From Lichenostomus cassidix (taxonomy: Eukaryota; Chordata; Aves; Passeriformes; Meliphagidae), in NCBI GenBank assembly GCA_008360975.2, contig CM039181.1:1782380-1846379 (forward strand): a stretch of DNA of 64,000 nt. Reading direction: 5' to 3'. A program made the position numbers and the translations under genes. Position 1 is the first letter of the stretch. Every line of letters starts with the position of its first letter. Positions 12,901-24,438 of the stretch are shown here, one piece after another. Below the pieces are notes generated by a model. That model saw only the letters and a list, made by a program, of their open reading frames with translations. It searched no databases and had not been told where the DNA came from.

Positions 12901-15260
12901 TGAAATGAGAAAATATCATTGAACTCACGGGGTTTGTGCTCTGGGAACAGCTCCTGCTTGTACTGCAGGATGTTCTCAGCCTTCACCATCAGGCTCTGAC
13001 TGGCCATGACAGGCAACAAAATGGAAATGGGGATCTGACAAGGCAAAAAACTTGGTTTAATGCCTTCTTAAAATTGAAATTATTGACCAAATGCAGCACT
13101 AATGTAAGTTTATTTTCTGGTAGTTTGAAGCTAGATTGTTTTGGGTTGCTATTGCCCCAGATTTCAATAATTTATTTAATTTGCTCTGTCCTCTGGCAAG
13201 CTTAGATTTGGAAAACCCACTACTCCAGCTCACATGTGCAGCAGGGACACATCTGTGGACATATGGTAAAGGTTCTCCACATTTTCACTCTACAGAGCTC
13301 TCTGGTCCCTCACATCCCTGAAAAGTGCTTGATTTCAAAGATCCAGTACAAAACCAAATCCTGGACTTTTTTCCCTGAAAAATCATAAGATTTTTTTTTA
13401 TTAAGGACAGTGCAGTACTTGAGGAAGTCTTTTTTTGAAGCCAAGCTGCTGGACATTAACAGATCATTTGAAGAGCTGCAAATCAGTGTCATCTTCATTA
13501 AAAGGAGAACTAAGAAAAATATTTGTATTACTCTGCTGTGTGTTTCCATAACCAGGTTTCTGAAAATAAGCTTCTGACTCATGTTTAAATATTTAGAAAG
13601 GCAGTGTGGTTTTAAAAAGCACTGATCTCAGTAGCTACCCACCTGGGATGATGAAACATGCAGAAGCCTAATTTTCATCACACCTTTAAACTTTACTTAA
13701 GGCCTGGTCCTAGATAGTCTTCTAATAATATCACTTGGATTTTCCTTCATCCAAGTCCCTCAAATATTTGACTTTTTTTGGAGAGGTACAGATGAACATT
13801 CAAACAGCAGTTAGTGTTTTCCCCTCTGTGGGGATGGCAGAGGGTGAGGAGAACCACCTGCATTACTCCTGTTCTCACTCCACTTCCATAAATGATCAAA
13901 GGCACAACCCGAGCATCTCTGGTAATTCTGAGCACACAGAGTGAAGCCTGTGGCTAACAGGAGTGTTGCCAGCAGAAGAAAACCATTCTCACTGATCAGC
14001 TCTGTGCTCTGCTCTGCTCCTGGGTGGGATGGCAGGTGGCACCTCCATCACCTTGTCCCCAAGGACACAACTGACTGCAGCAGGAGCTGAAGGGACAGAG
14101 GAGCTGAGGGGAGGAAGAGCTCCAGCTTTGTTCCAAGGTAAAGGAAAACGCTCCTGCTCTGGCCATGCCATGGGGAAATGTTCCCTGGCAAGACATCAGA
14201 GAGATTCCAAGCATTCCTGCACCACCACTGCAGCTGGGTCTGCATGGCTCTGGGTAAAGGTGGGTGGCAGAGGAGAGAACACCACGAGCCTGATTTATTA
14301 TTTTGTACAGAAAGAATGGCACTACAGTGAGTGAGATTAAGGGAATGCTCAGCATAAACAATCTGAGGAGGAATGCAGAATGCGTGGATGATCATCCCAA
14401 AATGGAGACTCTGCCTGAGCCATTTTAGGTGCTCTTAGATTTCAAAATAGCTCAGGAGTGTTAAAGTCTGAATCTGAATTTTTTCGGAGAGGATTGTAGG
14501 AACCAAGCCTCTGTGAGTGAGGGATGCCCCAGTAAAATCTGAGAAGGGGAAAACTCAGGGTCTTATTCAAAGCTGAATTTTAAAGAAGATTTCCATATTT
14601 TTCTGTTCCTTATTTTTGCGCTGAATTTCAATAGCAAATGCCTTTCCGAAAAATCAAAAGAAGATGAGGATAGATGAATCCAAAATAAACAGAGAACTCT
14701 TACTTGTTTGTGAAAAGCACACAGATAGCTGAAGGCAGAATCTGTACCTAAATTATTGGGACCTCTAAGTTTTAATTAGGACTGTCACAGGATCCATGCT
14801 CAAGCAAAGCAGCAACTATTGGAGGGTTTGAGGACTGTGACCAATATCCAACCTCACATCCACTCAGCAACAAACAGCAAATGCAGCTCAGCATAATGAG
14901 GATTTCCACATCAATAGGATGCACTGTCATCCCATCCTGTAAAACAGCAAAAGCTAATCAATTCACAGTGAGTGTTAACAGGACTGATTTGGAAAGCTCA
15001 CAGGAAATGCTTTGGGATTCTCTATCACCAAGCTGCTCTTCTACTCGGAGCAGTTTTAGGCAAGGAAAGCATCCAGCCAGGCAGCCAGGGGTCTGAATCC
15101 TTACAAAGCACAGCCAACAGGGTCCAGTCAGAGCAGCCAGAGAGCTGCTGGGCTCCCTACCAGGATTGCCAGCAAGAGTCAGGGACATGGAGACTGTCAC
15201 AGTGTCATCCAGCTGGGAGATGGAGCAGCTGAAGAGAGGAAGCCTCCAGAGGACACATCT
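9994..15260. other. noncoding stretch, no gene recognised
   Basis: No gene, RNA or known repeat was recognised. A T-rich run lies at about 12067-12083. The segment at about 14000-14300 is somewhat more G+C-rich and keeps three overlapping frames open (plus strand 14029-14334, minus strand 13996-14361 and 14048-14395); coincident frames on both strands point to a local shortage of stop codons, not coding. None has a recognisable domain. Confidence 0.6.
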
Positions 15261-15267
15261 CCACTGC

Positions 15268-15348
15268 TATAATAGCCTATAAATAGCATATATATTATAT
15301 ATAAATATCATATAAATATATATATTTTGTAGCATAATGCTATAAAAG
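15268..15348. repeat. A+T-rich low-complexity tract with repeated CTATAA words
   Basis: The tract begins and ends with CTATAA words and is filled with ATATATA and ATAAATAT words between them. It contains many TATA-like sequences, but these come from simple-sequence content, so I do not read it as a promoter. Confidence 0.7.
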
Positions 15349-16916
15349 ATGCCTCTTGGAAAGGACAAAAGCTTCACAGATCACCCACAGCTTACAGGAT
15401 ACAGAATGGGAAACAAATAGGGAGTCAGGGCTTCCTACTGTCTGTCCATGAGAGTGAAGTTGACCTGAATGGCTCACATCAGGCCCAGTTCAGTCAATCA
15501 ATTTTTCATTTGCAATCCATTTAAAACATTCCCCTCAAGTATCACCAACAAGTGTCCCAGCTCTGTTGCAATGGGCACTTCTCAGACAGATCTCACTCTG
15601 CTCTCCTTAGCTGTGTTAGGATCTCCATCACATCCCAACACAGCCCATTACTGGCACCAGACTGAGCAGAAAATTTCTTGTTACAACTCATCCCAGTCAA
15701 CAGCTTGTTTAAGAGTAGGAGAAAACTTGCAGGGAAAGTCAACATGCAAAGCCATATGGAACTGCAGACCAGGATCTGTCCAGCCAAATCAAAATGGTGA
15801 GCAAATTCAACAACTGTTTTCAGGCTACCTAGAAACTAGGTTTGAATTCTCGTGAGGTTTGATTTGCATGGCCTAGATGATCTGCTGGCAGCCTGAGAGG
15901 TTCTGAGAATCCAACACTGGAAAATTTAATCAGCTGTTTTCTTTGAGAATTTCTTTAGGATTTACTATAGGGAGCTAACTGTTCTTGCTGGAAGAAGCCT
16001 TTAAAATCAAAGCATTTCAGAAACGGAAGAAATGTCCAGATTTATTTTTGGAGAAGAACCAAGGGACAGGATGTAAAATCAGGAAAGCAGGGTAAGAACA
16101 GAAATGGAGAGAAAAGTGGCCTTTTTCTGTTCTGAACATTTCTTAGATTCCCAAGTCCTCTGCTAGCCACCATCCAGCTCTGTGTCAAACCAAATTCTCG
16201 TGGACTGAACATTTCTAAGCCCTGATATTCAAAAATGGAGCACTGCAGGAGGGAATAAAACCTCTTGAAATCAACTGGTAAACATACTTATTTTGGCAAG
16301 AGAAATTAATAATCTTTAGAGCCAGGAAGATACAGAACTATACTTGTAAAAGGAACTTGAGATTTGAGATTTGTCCAATCACAGGTGATGGAAAAGGTTG
16401 AGTTGATTTCTGCATCCTTAGTTTTAGATGTTGTTCTTGGTATTTTTAGAACATTCAGCAGTAAAACCTCCTTTCAATTTTATCCTTGGCCTCATTTTTC
16501 TTTATGTTAGAGCTTTGTTACCTGTAACTAACCTGAAAGAGATCCCAGGATCTGTCCTTTTCCTCTCAAACATTTCATCCACTCTTTATAGATCAAATCC
16601 TGTTCTCTCTGAAACTATGGAATAAATCTCAATAACATCATTAGCTCCTAACAAGCCCCACATATCCACAGAGTGCTTATGAGGGGGAAAAAAAAACAAC
16701 AAACCCCAGCCAGAAAAGAAGTTATGCAGCTGTATTGTTCTACCCTTTAAACTACACCAACACAAATTCAAAAGAGGCACTCCAGGCCTTTGCTGGCACC
16801 AAGACCTTTAATTCCTTAATCTTCTTAATGCAGCCAAAGAATTAAAGAGTATTTTGTGGGTTCCATGAGTCCCTGACTCATTTTTCCCAGCTCCTTACAG
16901 CTTGTTAGGTGATCAC
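15349..16916. other. noncoding stretch, no gene recognised
   Basis: A 128-codon plus-strand frame (15469-15855) and a 64-codon minus-strand frame (15593-15787) overlap here. The longer one is Ser/Gln/Thr-rich with no domain or targeting pattern I know. No repeat family was recognised. Confidence 0.6.
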
Positions 16917-16960
16917 TATAAATAATAAACAATAAATAAATTTATAAATAATAAACAATA
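16917..16960. repeat. 18-base direct repeat in an A+T-rich tract
   Basis: The 18-mer TATAAATAATAAACAATA occurs exactly at 16917-16934 and again at 16943-16960, a period of 26 bases. The intervening 8 bases (AATAAATT) are also A/T only. This is probably a small tandem duplication or slippage product. Confidence 0.8.
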
Positions 16961-19900
16961 CTCAAATTTTGATGCGAATGGAAGGTGTCAATTTGCAGAA
17001 AAAAAAAATTATTTTATAAACCAAAATGACATTCCTTATCTACAGAAATGAGAAATCAGGAGGCTGGAAACACCCTGTTTTCTTTGACAGACAATATACA
17101 GGTTTTACTATTGGGAGACGATGGGAAAAAAGCATAACTCATACATCAAAATCCTGCTATGACTGCAAGCACACATGTTAAACCCAAAGTTGTTTCTTTC
17201 ATGGGGGGAATAAAAAAAAAGAGGGAGTAGGAAGATCAAAACAACATCTCTAACCTACATATTGCCACACTTTCTCATGGAGATGCTCCTGTTCCCTTCT
17301 GCCCCAGCAAGGCTCCATCTACCCACCCAAAGCAAACCCTGTGCTCATCAGCACTGCTGGCACAGATGCACCAACACTCCCAAAGCCTCACTCCTCTCCC
17401 ACATCCACGGCAGGAGCCCATGGTGTCGCTGTCACTACACTTCAGCCATGACACAGCCGTGTTGCAACAGCCAGAAGGCACAGAAACATTTATTGAGTTT
17501 CCCAGGAGCAAAGCCTGGCAAAGTGAGGGGAGTTGTTCAGTGCTGGAGGATTGTGCAGCACTCAGATGGAACCACATCATCATCCTTGTGCATCCTCTGT
17601 GAACAGAGCCTGAGAAATCCAGGGGTGAAGACAGCACCCAGAGCCTTCATCTCCTGCAGGAATAGCCAAATTTCTGGCTGTCAGTGAGGAATGAACCACA
17701 GCAAAACACACACAGAGGAGACACAAGGCATGGACTTCCCTTCATCAACAGAAGTCTTACTAGAAATTATAAAAAGTTGCCATTGAACCCAACCTTGCTT
17801 CAACCAGTACAGCAGCAGCAGCACTGACAAGGCTCTGCAAAAATGCAAAAAGAGGTCAAACTAAAAATGCCCTCAGCTCTGAATTTTATTGCAGTCAGTG
17901 GGAGTTTGGCTGAAGAAAGTTTGGCCTTTGAACTGCAGAGGAAATGTGCACTGCATTAATCTAAAGTCACCTATTTTTTTTTCTTCTTTATTTACTAGTG
18001 GGAGGCTTACAAGCAAGAGGACACCAAGAGAGAAAAATACTGTATTGAGAAAATACGATGCTTAAGAGAATAATCAAGATTTACAATTTTTGGTATTATG
18101 TCTTCTTTGTAGACTATAGATCAAGCAGAGCAAAGAGATATCATCCTGAGGTATTTGTGTTTCATGTAGTAATGCCTTAATGATTCAATTAGCATTGATT
18201 CTTTAGCTGCAACAATATTTTCTGTCTGATCCAGTAATTTAGCTCTCACTGTTGATTGATACAATACCTATGAGTAATAAAGCAGCTTGAAAGAAATTTA
18301 TTTAATAATTCACGGAAGATTTTTAAAGAAGATTTTTATTGCTTCTACCACTAGTAATCCCTGAGATTTCAGAAAGTGAGTTATTTATTTAAACAGGCTG
18401 GCATTTTTTTTAATAGTGAGTCTTTCTATTAAGAAGCCTTTTTTCCCACCTGATATGGCTGAGATAACTCCATATAAAAATACTTACTAGCCTTTAGGTG
18501 AGGAAGATTAAGACAAATATGGGTGATCTGAAGATGAATGTAATGTGCACAGATCTTAGAAATAACAAAGGCAACCTGTAAAAAGACAATACAGAAAATC
18601 TGGGCTGGAAATTCAGCCAGAAATCTCACTAGCTATAAGGAAATAATATTAAGTATAATTGGATATCAGAGCAGATCTCCACAGAGAGAGCTGAAATGGT
18701 TACTGAAGGTTGTCAGAGAGATACTCAAGCTGCATGACAGGGAAATTTTTTCTAACATGAAAATGGCAGTAAATAGATGAATTGTAACCTCCTCCTGAGT
18801 ATTTTGGGGACAAACATCTGGTTAAGAATTTCTGCAGCAGAGGCTCAACCAAGAACAGCTTCATGGTCTTCATGATGATTCCTGCTGCAGCAGCAAAAAA
18901 TATATATACTAGGAAAATTTCATTAGCCTTTCAAAATAGCATCCTCCCTGTGATTTCTGCCTGTCCATGCTCTACAGTGCCTCATAAATCTCCACGCTGC
19001 TAAGTAGATCTTGTCCAAATGAAATGCTCTTTTAATGTGTTTGTGTGTATCTCTTTGTGCATGTATTTATACACACTTCTTATTTCGTGATGGCTCCCCA
19101 GGCAAAATCCCTGAGTCTACTCTAGTAATTGGCTAGTGTTTCCTGGGGAAAGCACAGATTTTTTTCTTTAAGTCATATTGTTTGACATTTATTTTTAACT
19201 CAGTGGGGAACAATCCAACTGAAAAGACAATGTGAGGGGGAAAAAAACCCAACTATTTCGCAAACACAAAAAAAAAAAAATCAGGGAAGCCCACATGAAG
19301 TTTTGGGGAGGATTAATCCTCACTGGGATATATCAAGTTTCATGTTAATTTCAGTCTTTCAAGGAGGATAAATAGCTGTAGGTTTAAAACACAGACCAGG
19401 GAGTCTAAAGACATCATTTCTCTTCCTCTCTCTGATTAAACTCCCTACATGACCTTGAAGATAAAGGGTTTTAGTTTGCAGCTGCACTCAAGTTACCTGC
19501 ACGTACCCTATCAGCCTTTTGCAAATATTCTGGTTCAACAGGTGTCTGCTTTGCTGTGAGATAGTGATTTCACCATTTGGGGATGAAATTCAGAGCCTAA
19601 TCTCCCTAAGCCTTAGCATCCTATCTTGCAGCTGCACAAACCAGCGATGATGACTCTTACCTGGCTGTGCTTCACAGGCGTGTGAGAAGCTCCACTCTTC
19701 ATACAATATTCATAAAGCTTCCTGAGATCCCTAATGAAAGATTGTACAGAGCTGCAGGTGATTGTTTAATGGTGGGAAATGGCAGCTTGGCATGTGGAAT
19801 GCAAACCAGGCTGAGATGGGGTGGGTTTGCTCTGCAGGCTGGGGTTGTCTCCTTGCTCTGTCAGCCAGGCTGCAAACAGGAGTGCAGCAAAGCTGTGCCT

Positions 19901-21360
19901 AGCACTGTGCTGCTAAAAGGATGGTAACATGAGGCTCTCGAGAGCAGCAGAAGTTGCTTCAAACCAGGTTGGACAAATGGCAAGTTGAACAAAAAGGAAA
20001 ACAAAACTGGGTGTGCACTGTGGGTCTGTTTGTTCTCTCGTCCTGGCAGCTGAGGAATTCAGGCATGCAGAATTCTGGTGAACATTAAAATAATAATGAG
20101 ACCTTATAATGCTGTGAATTCCTCTTTTGGGGATCTCCCCTATGATCTGTGCTGTTCCTCACTCAAGGGCTGCAGCCTAAAGCAAAGGGAGAAGCAGGAA
20201 GGATGTGCTGAGGAGTGAAATGTCAGAGGGACAACCAGTAAGGAGAATATCCTCAAGTTAAAATCGTTTTAGTAAAAGCTGAGGCAAACACAGAAGAGAG
20301 AAGTATTTTCTTGCTAGACTTTTACTTTCACTGAGCAATGTTATAACCCCAAGACTGGCTGACCTCACTTTGGAGTGTCTTTTTATTATTATGATATGTC
20401 CATGTGGATTTATTATATGTCCATATGTATTATTAGCAAGCAAACCCTCTGGACAATGCCTGACTTCTCCTGTATCTACAGAATGTTGAGGATATTTTCT
20501 ATACCAACCATTCATACACACTAAATACCTATTGGTGAGAAATGAAGACCTTATCACAAGTGTGATAGCTTTAAAATATCTGGACCTCCTCCAGGGTGAA
20601 AATCACTAGCAAATGTAAATTATTTTTATATGTCACTGGAAAGACACTTTTTCCTAGATTTGTAAGTTCTTACATTTGACCTAGAACTTCTATGTCAAGG
20701 ACCATTAATTATCTTTCAACATGTTATACTAAAGCAAACACCATTTTCTGAAGATTAGCTCGAGTTTGAAAGGATGAACTAAATTAACAAAACTCAATCA
20801 CATAAAAGACATATTCCTTTGACAGAATCTTTTCCTTAGCTGGCAGCTCCACCACTCCTGCACTGTGCCTTGTCTGCAAATTAAAAATGACCTTTTTGAT
20901 AGTGCTGATTGTTTCCAGAGTTTAGTATTGGTGATTCATGGCAGTGGGATACTGACAGGAGGTACAGAAAATACCAATATCTAACAGATCCTAGGACTGC
21001 TTCCATATAAACATTCCTCCTTTCCATAGTTTGTGAGTTTTCAGATTCATGGGATCATATTTGAACACCATTCCTTTCTCTGGGATGATTTACTAAAACT
21101 GGTTAGTGCCTTTAAGGTTCAAAAAGATAAATTACTCACTAGGTGCAAGTCAGCAGAAAGCCCTACGCCCTACAAGGCAACCAAGGACAGGCAGTTGAAC
21201 ATAAAAGAGTAATGTTTGAATAGGAAAAAAGAAAAAAAATATATATTAGAACTTCCTTTATTAAATAGGAGAAATATTGTTGCATTTTTATTAAATATAA
21301 ACAGATTGAGTGAAATAAATTTGACAATGAAGCATATTGAGAACCTGGCAGTTCATTTGA
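16961..21360. other. noncoding stretch, no gene recognised
   Basis: This includes a 141-codon frame at 17262-17687 in a G+C-richer patch, overlapped by a 120-codon minus-strand frame (17275-17637) and another plus-strand frame (17366-17602), so local lack of stops explains all three. Small features are a CAG-type run at about 17811-17823 and a 13-A run at 19268-19280. Nothing else is recognisable. Confidence 0.6.
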
Positions 21361-21364
21361 AAAG

Positions 21365-21640
21365 AATCATTACTGCATCCTTCCCATCTCCTTGAGTACA
21401 ATGTCAAATTGTTCCCTATTGCACATTTATTAACATTTTGTCCAGTCTATATTTAAATGTGTCAACAACAGGGTTCCCACCATTTCTCTGTCCCACAATC
21501 TATTCTCCTCAGGTCTAAAATTACCCTGTTACCATTTCCTGACATTAGCTCTCTTTAACCCTCTAGCTCCATCCTAAAAAAGATTCTCTTCAGATTTATA
21601 CCATTCTATCATTTCCCCACTTACTCTCTGCTATTGTGCA
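21365..21640 (-). mobile_element. old CR1-type LINE fragment, antisense
   Basis: Read on the plus strand, the words CCATCTCCTTGAGTACAATG, TATTAACATTTTGTCCAGTC, TATATTTAAATGTGTCAACA, CAGGGTTCCCACCATTTCTC and CAATCTATTCTCCTCAGG follow the order of the antisense 3' region of ancient CR1 families as I remember them from turtles and crocodilians. The copy is much more diverged than the one at 631-930, with small gaps, and has no open frame. Its 3' end would lie on the left. The exact subfamily cannot be named without an alignment. Confidence 0.6.
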
Positions 21641-22432
21641 AAGCAACCACAGGTGGCAAAATTCTTGTCAGCAATATTGAGTTCAAGGCTGTTAAATGTT
21701 TCATATTAAAACAGATTTTTTTCCCCACTGCTTATAACTGACATGCTAGAAATATTGCTAGAAATTTTTCATTCTGCCTCAAGCTGAGTTTGGGGGGATT
21801 TTTTAAAAATTATTTCTGTCAAAATAATTGTGCAATTAGCTGACAGGAAAATTTTCCTTCCTCTGTGTCCTGTCTAAGAACTCCAGTGGTATTTCCTTTG
21901 AGCAAGGCTAGCCTGGCAGATTAAGAACAGAAACCTGAAATATGAATAATCTTCTCTCCTGTCCCTTTCTTTTTTGTTATACACACTTAATTCGAGCAAA
22001 ACCTTTTTTAATCTCTGAACACCAACTCAATAGGAAAACCACTATTTCCCAGACAGCCACCTATTGCTTTCATTAGCAGTGTGATTGCCCTTCTGAGCTC
22101 CTATCTTCTGGAGCATTTGCTCTCTCCTGTCCTGCAGGGATCTGATTATCCTCAATTTCTGCTGAAATTATTGGGATCTGAGCATGCTAACCACAGCCCA
22201 GGAGGCCTCAGCCACTGACAGGAGAAGCTACTTCAGATTAACAACATATCCAACACATCACAGGAGCAGCCACTTGCTAATGTTAAAACTGCTCTTTCAA
22301 CTAAAAAAATAAACCAAAACCCAATAGGAAGTCTTATTCCTGTTACAAGCAGGGCCTGCTGTATTTAAAATTTGTTATTAACTGTAGTGAAAAGTGGTCA
22401 AATTCTTTCAGCAGGCAGAACTCGAGGGGAAA
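21641..22432. other. noncoding stretch, no gene recognised
   Basis: Ordinary A+T-rich sequence. No frame of note, no repeat family recognised and no promoter-like CpG cluster. Confidence 0.65.
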
Positions 22433-22480
22433 ATGGCAGAGAATTGTGATCTATGGCAGAGAATTGTGATCTCTGGCAAG
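22433..22480. repeat. 20-base exact tandem duplication
   Basis: ATGGCAGAGAATTGTGATCT occurs twice head to tail at 22433-22452 and 22453-22472 with no mismatch, followed by a degenerate start of a third unit (CTGGCAAG). Perfect identity suggests a recent slippage duplication. A short frame at 22394-22582 runs through it, giving a repeated peptide, but nothing else supports that frame. Confidence 0.95.
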
Positions 22481-24378
22481 TGTTTTGCACTCTGCATTGG
22501 CAGATCCATCATGGGACACAAAGGCATCTCTGTTTATACCCAAATAACTGCTCTGGAAATCAGGGGAGGAGGAGGAACATGACACAAGGGGAGTCTGACA
22601 AAAGAACATTTCAGCACAGGTTATAATGCAACAGTAACACTTTCCAGTGCCACGGGACAAAGATCTGCCTCTGTGGCCCATCAAGTCCAATTTAAGGCTT
22701 ATTTGAGCTAATTTGTTCCTTCCTACAGCTGAGCACATCCTTCAGAGCCAAGTGGTACCATGTGGCTGTCCAAATATTATCTGATCTTTCACTTGAGTAA
22801 CTTTTCTGCAGCTCCAAAGCTCAGATGATCTATTCACTGGAGTAGTCAGGATGGACTGACTGGTCACTCAAAATGAGCAGAGAGGAACAGTGCAAATCCA
22901 AGACTTGTATCCAAGCCTTCCCCTTGATAATTCATCTGGGGTTGGATACAAAATGATGATTCCCACCAGTTGCATAATTAATATCAGATAGAAATGAGAG
23001 CCACTGCCATTGCAAATGAGATACTCAAGGCAAACAACTCTGTTTGCCAAATGTTACATGAATTCAAATAGACTGAATAATGTTAAATCTGCATTTCAAT
23101 AAAAATACCTTGGGATAGTTCTGCTTTTACCTGGTTTTGCTCTGGGGGGTAAAATAGATGTTCCTCCACTTGAAAAACTTCTGATCAGTGAGGTTTTTTG
23201 CAAAGTATAGCAGTGTGAACTTGCTAGTGGAATTTTTTGGGCAGAAGCCAAAAAGACAAAAAACACAAAATAAATAGGTTGTGATGTCTCCAGAGGCTAC
23301 AGAACACTAACTATACTACGTTACAAACTGGGATATCCCTTTGGAGTGTCTCAGTATTCTATAGGTTCCTTAAAATTCTGGGGACCACATAATTTGCAAG
23401 TGTTAGAAACTTAGTTATTTCAATATTTTACCTTTTAAGAAATTAGTTAGAAGGGAATGAGGAACGGGAATTACAAAAGTAAAATTCAATGCAAAAAGAA
23501 AAATAGGAACCACTGCTGCAGCAACATAACACTCATATATTTACAGCATAATATGTATTAAAAAAGAGCCCTTACAATGTCATACAATTGTTTACACTCC
23601 CAATACCTAATTATGGAGGACAATTAAGAATTCTCAAAAGACATAGAATGGAAAATTGGCTATTAGTCTTATAAGTGAAATGGAGATGCTCTTTAATGCA
23701 TTTCCATTTCGTAGGTACAATAAAAGTCAATTAGATGTAAAAGGTCTATAAAAAATGAACGTTCTGGATTCACACCATCCAGGAGAAAAAATGCTCTTCA
23801 TTATTGAGTATTGCCTATATGATGCCAGGAGTATCACCAACACATTCGTTTAGGAGAACTCTGAATTCCCACTGCAACTGAGCTCACAGTGAGTGCAAAA
23901 TATTCTGACTTTTGTGTCACAGGAGGAGAAGTGAACAATGCAAACTCCTTTGGATTTGCTGTAGGGAATGACTGCAGATGTGGAGATCCCACTCACAAGT
24001 GGTGCAAAGTCTATCAATAGCCATGTTCCCACAGTTATCCTGAGCTCACATCCAGATGTTCTGCCACCAGCACAGCTGGGAATCCCAGGATGCCAAACAA
24101 ACTGCAAAGCTGCAAACAAACTGCTCAGAAAACACTGGGGCAGTTAGCTTGAGTTCAATTCTGTGCTGCTGGGATTCAGAAAGTTTCTGCTAGCCAAGAT
24201 ATTCAGTTTTAATGCCACTTTTGCACAAGCTGCTCTTATATATGCCATTGTTAGATTGATCTGCCAGCTATTTCGATTGAATAAGAAGCTGCTTCTGAGT
24301 CTTATAATTCCCAAAAGATTTCACATTGTGTGTATTTGGAAAATACTTCCCACTCTACAACTTTCAGTATGTGCAAAA
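22481..24378. other. noncoding stretch, no gene recognised
   Basis: No gene or repeat family was recognised. The part at about 24190-24330 has few simple repeats and several homeodomain-like words (GATTGAT, CGATTGAAT), but nothing strong enough to call a regulatory element. Confidence 0.6.
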
Positions 24379-24438
24379 AGGTATTATTTTCTTTAAAAAC
24401 AGGTATCATTTTCTTTAAAAACAGGTATGATTTTCTGT
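24379..24438. repeat. 22-base tandem repeat, about 2.6 copies
   Basis: The unit AGGTATYATTTTCTTTAAAA followed by AC starts at 24379, 24401 and 24423. The first two copies differ by one base (TATTATT versus TATCATT) and the third is partial, ending in TTTTCTGTAC. Every copy starts with AGGTAT, a splice-donor-like word, so the duplication makes three evenly spaced cryptic donor sites on the plus strand. Confidence 0.9.

Noticed and set aside
15268..15348. TATA boxes in the A+T-rich tract
   Set aside because: They are part of low-complexity sequence without CpG or other promoter signals.
17262..17687. 141-codon plus-strand frame
   Set aside because: Overlapping long frames on the other strand and in another phase show a local lack of stop codons; the product is unrecognisable.
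19391..19460. MIR-like wording (CAGACCAGGGAGTC ... ATGACCTTGAAG)
   Set aside because: The match breaks up too much and does not continue into the conserved core.
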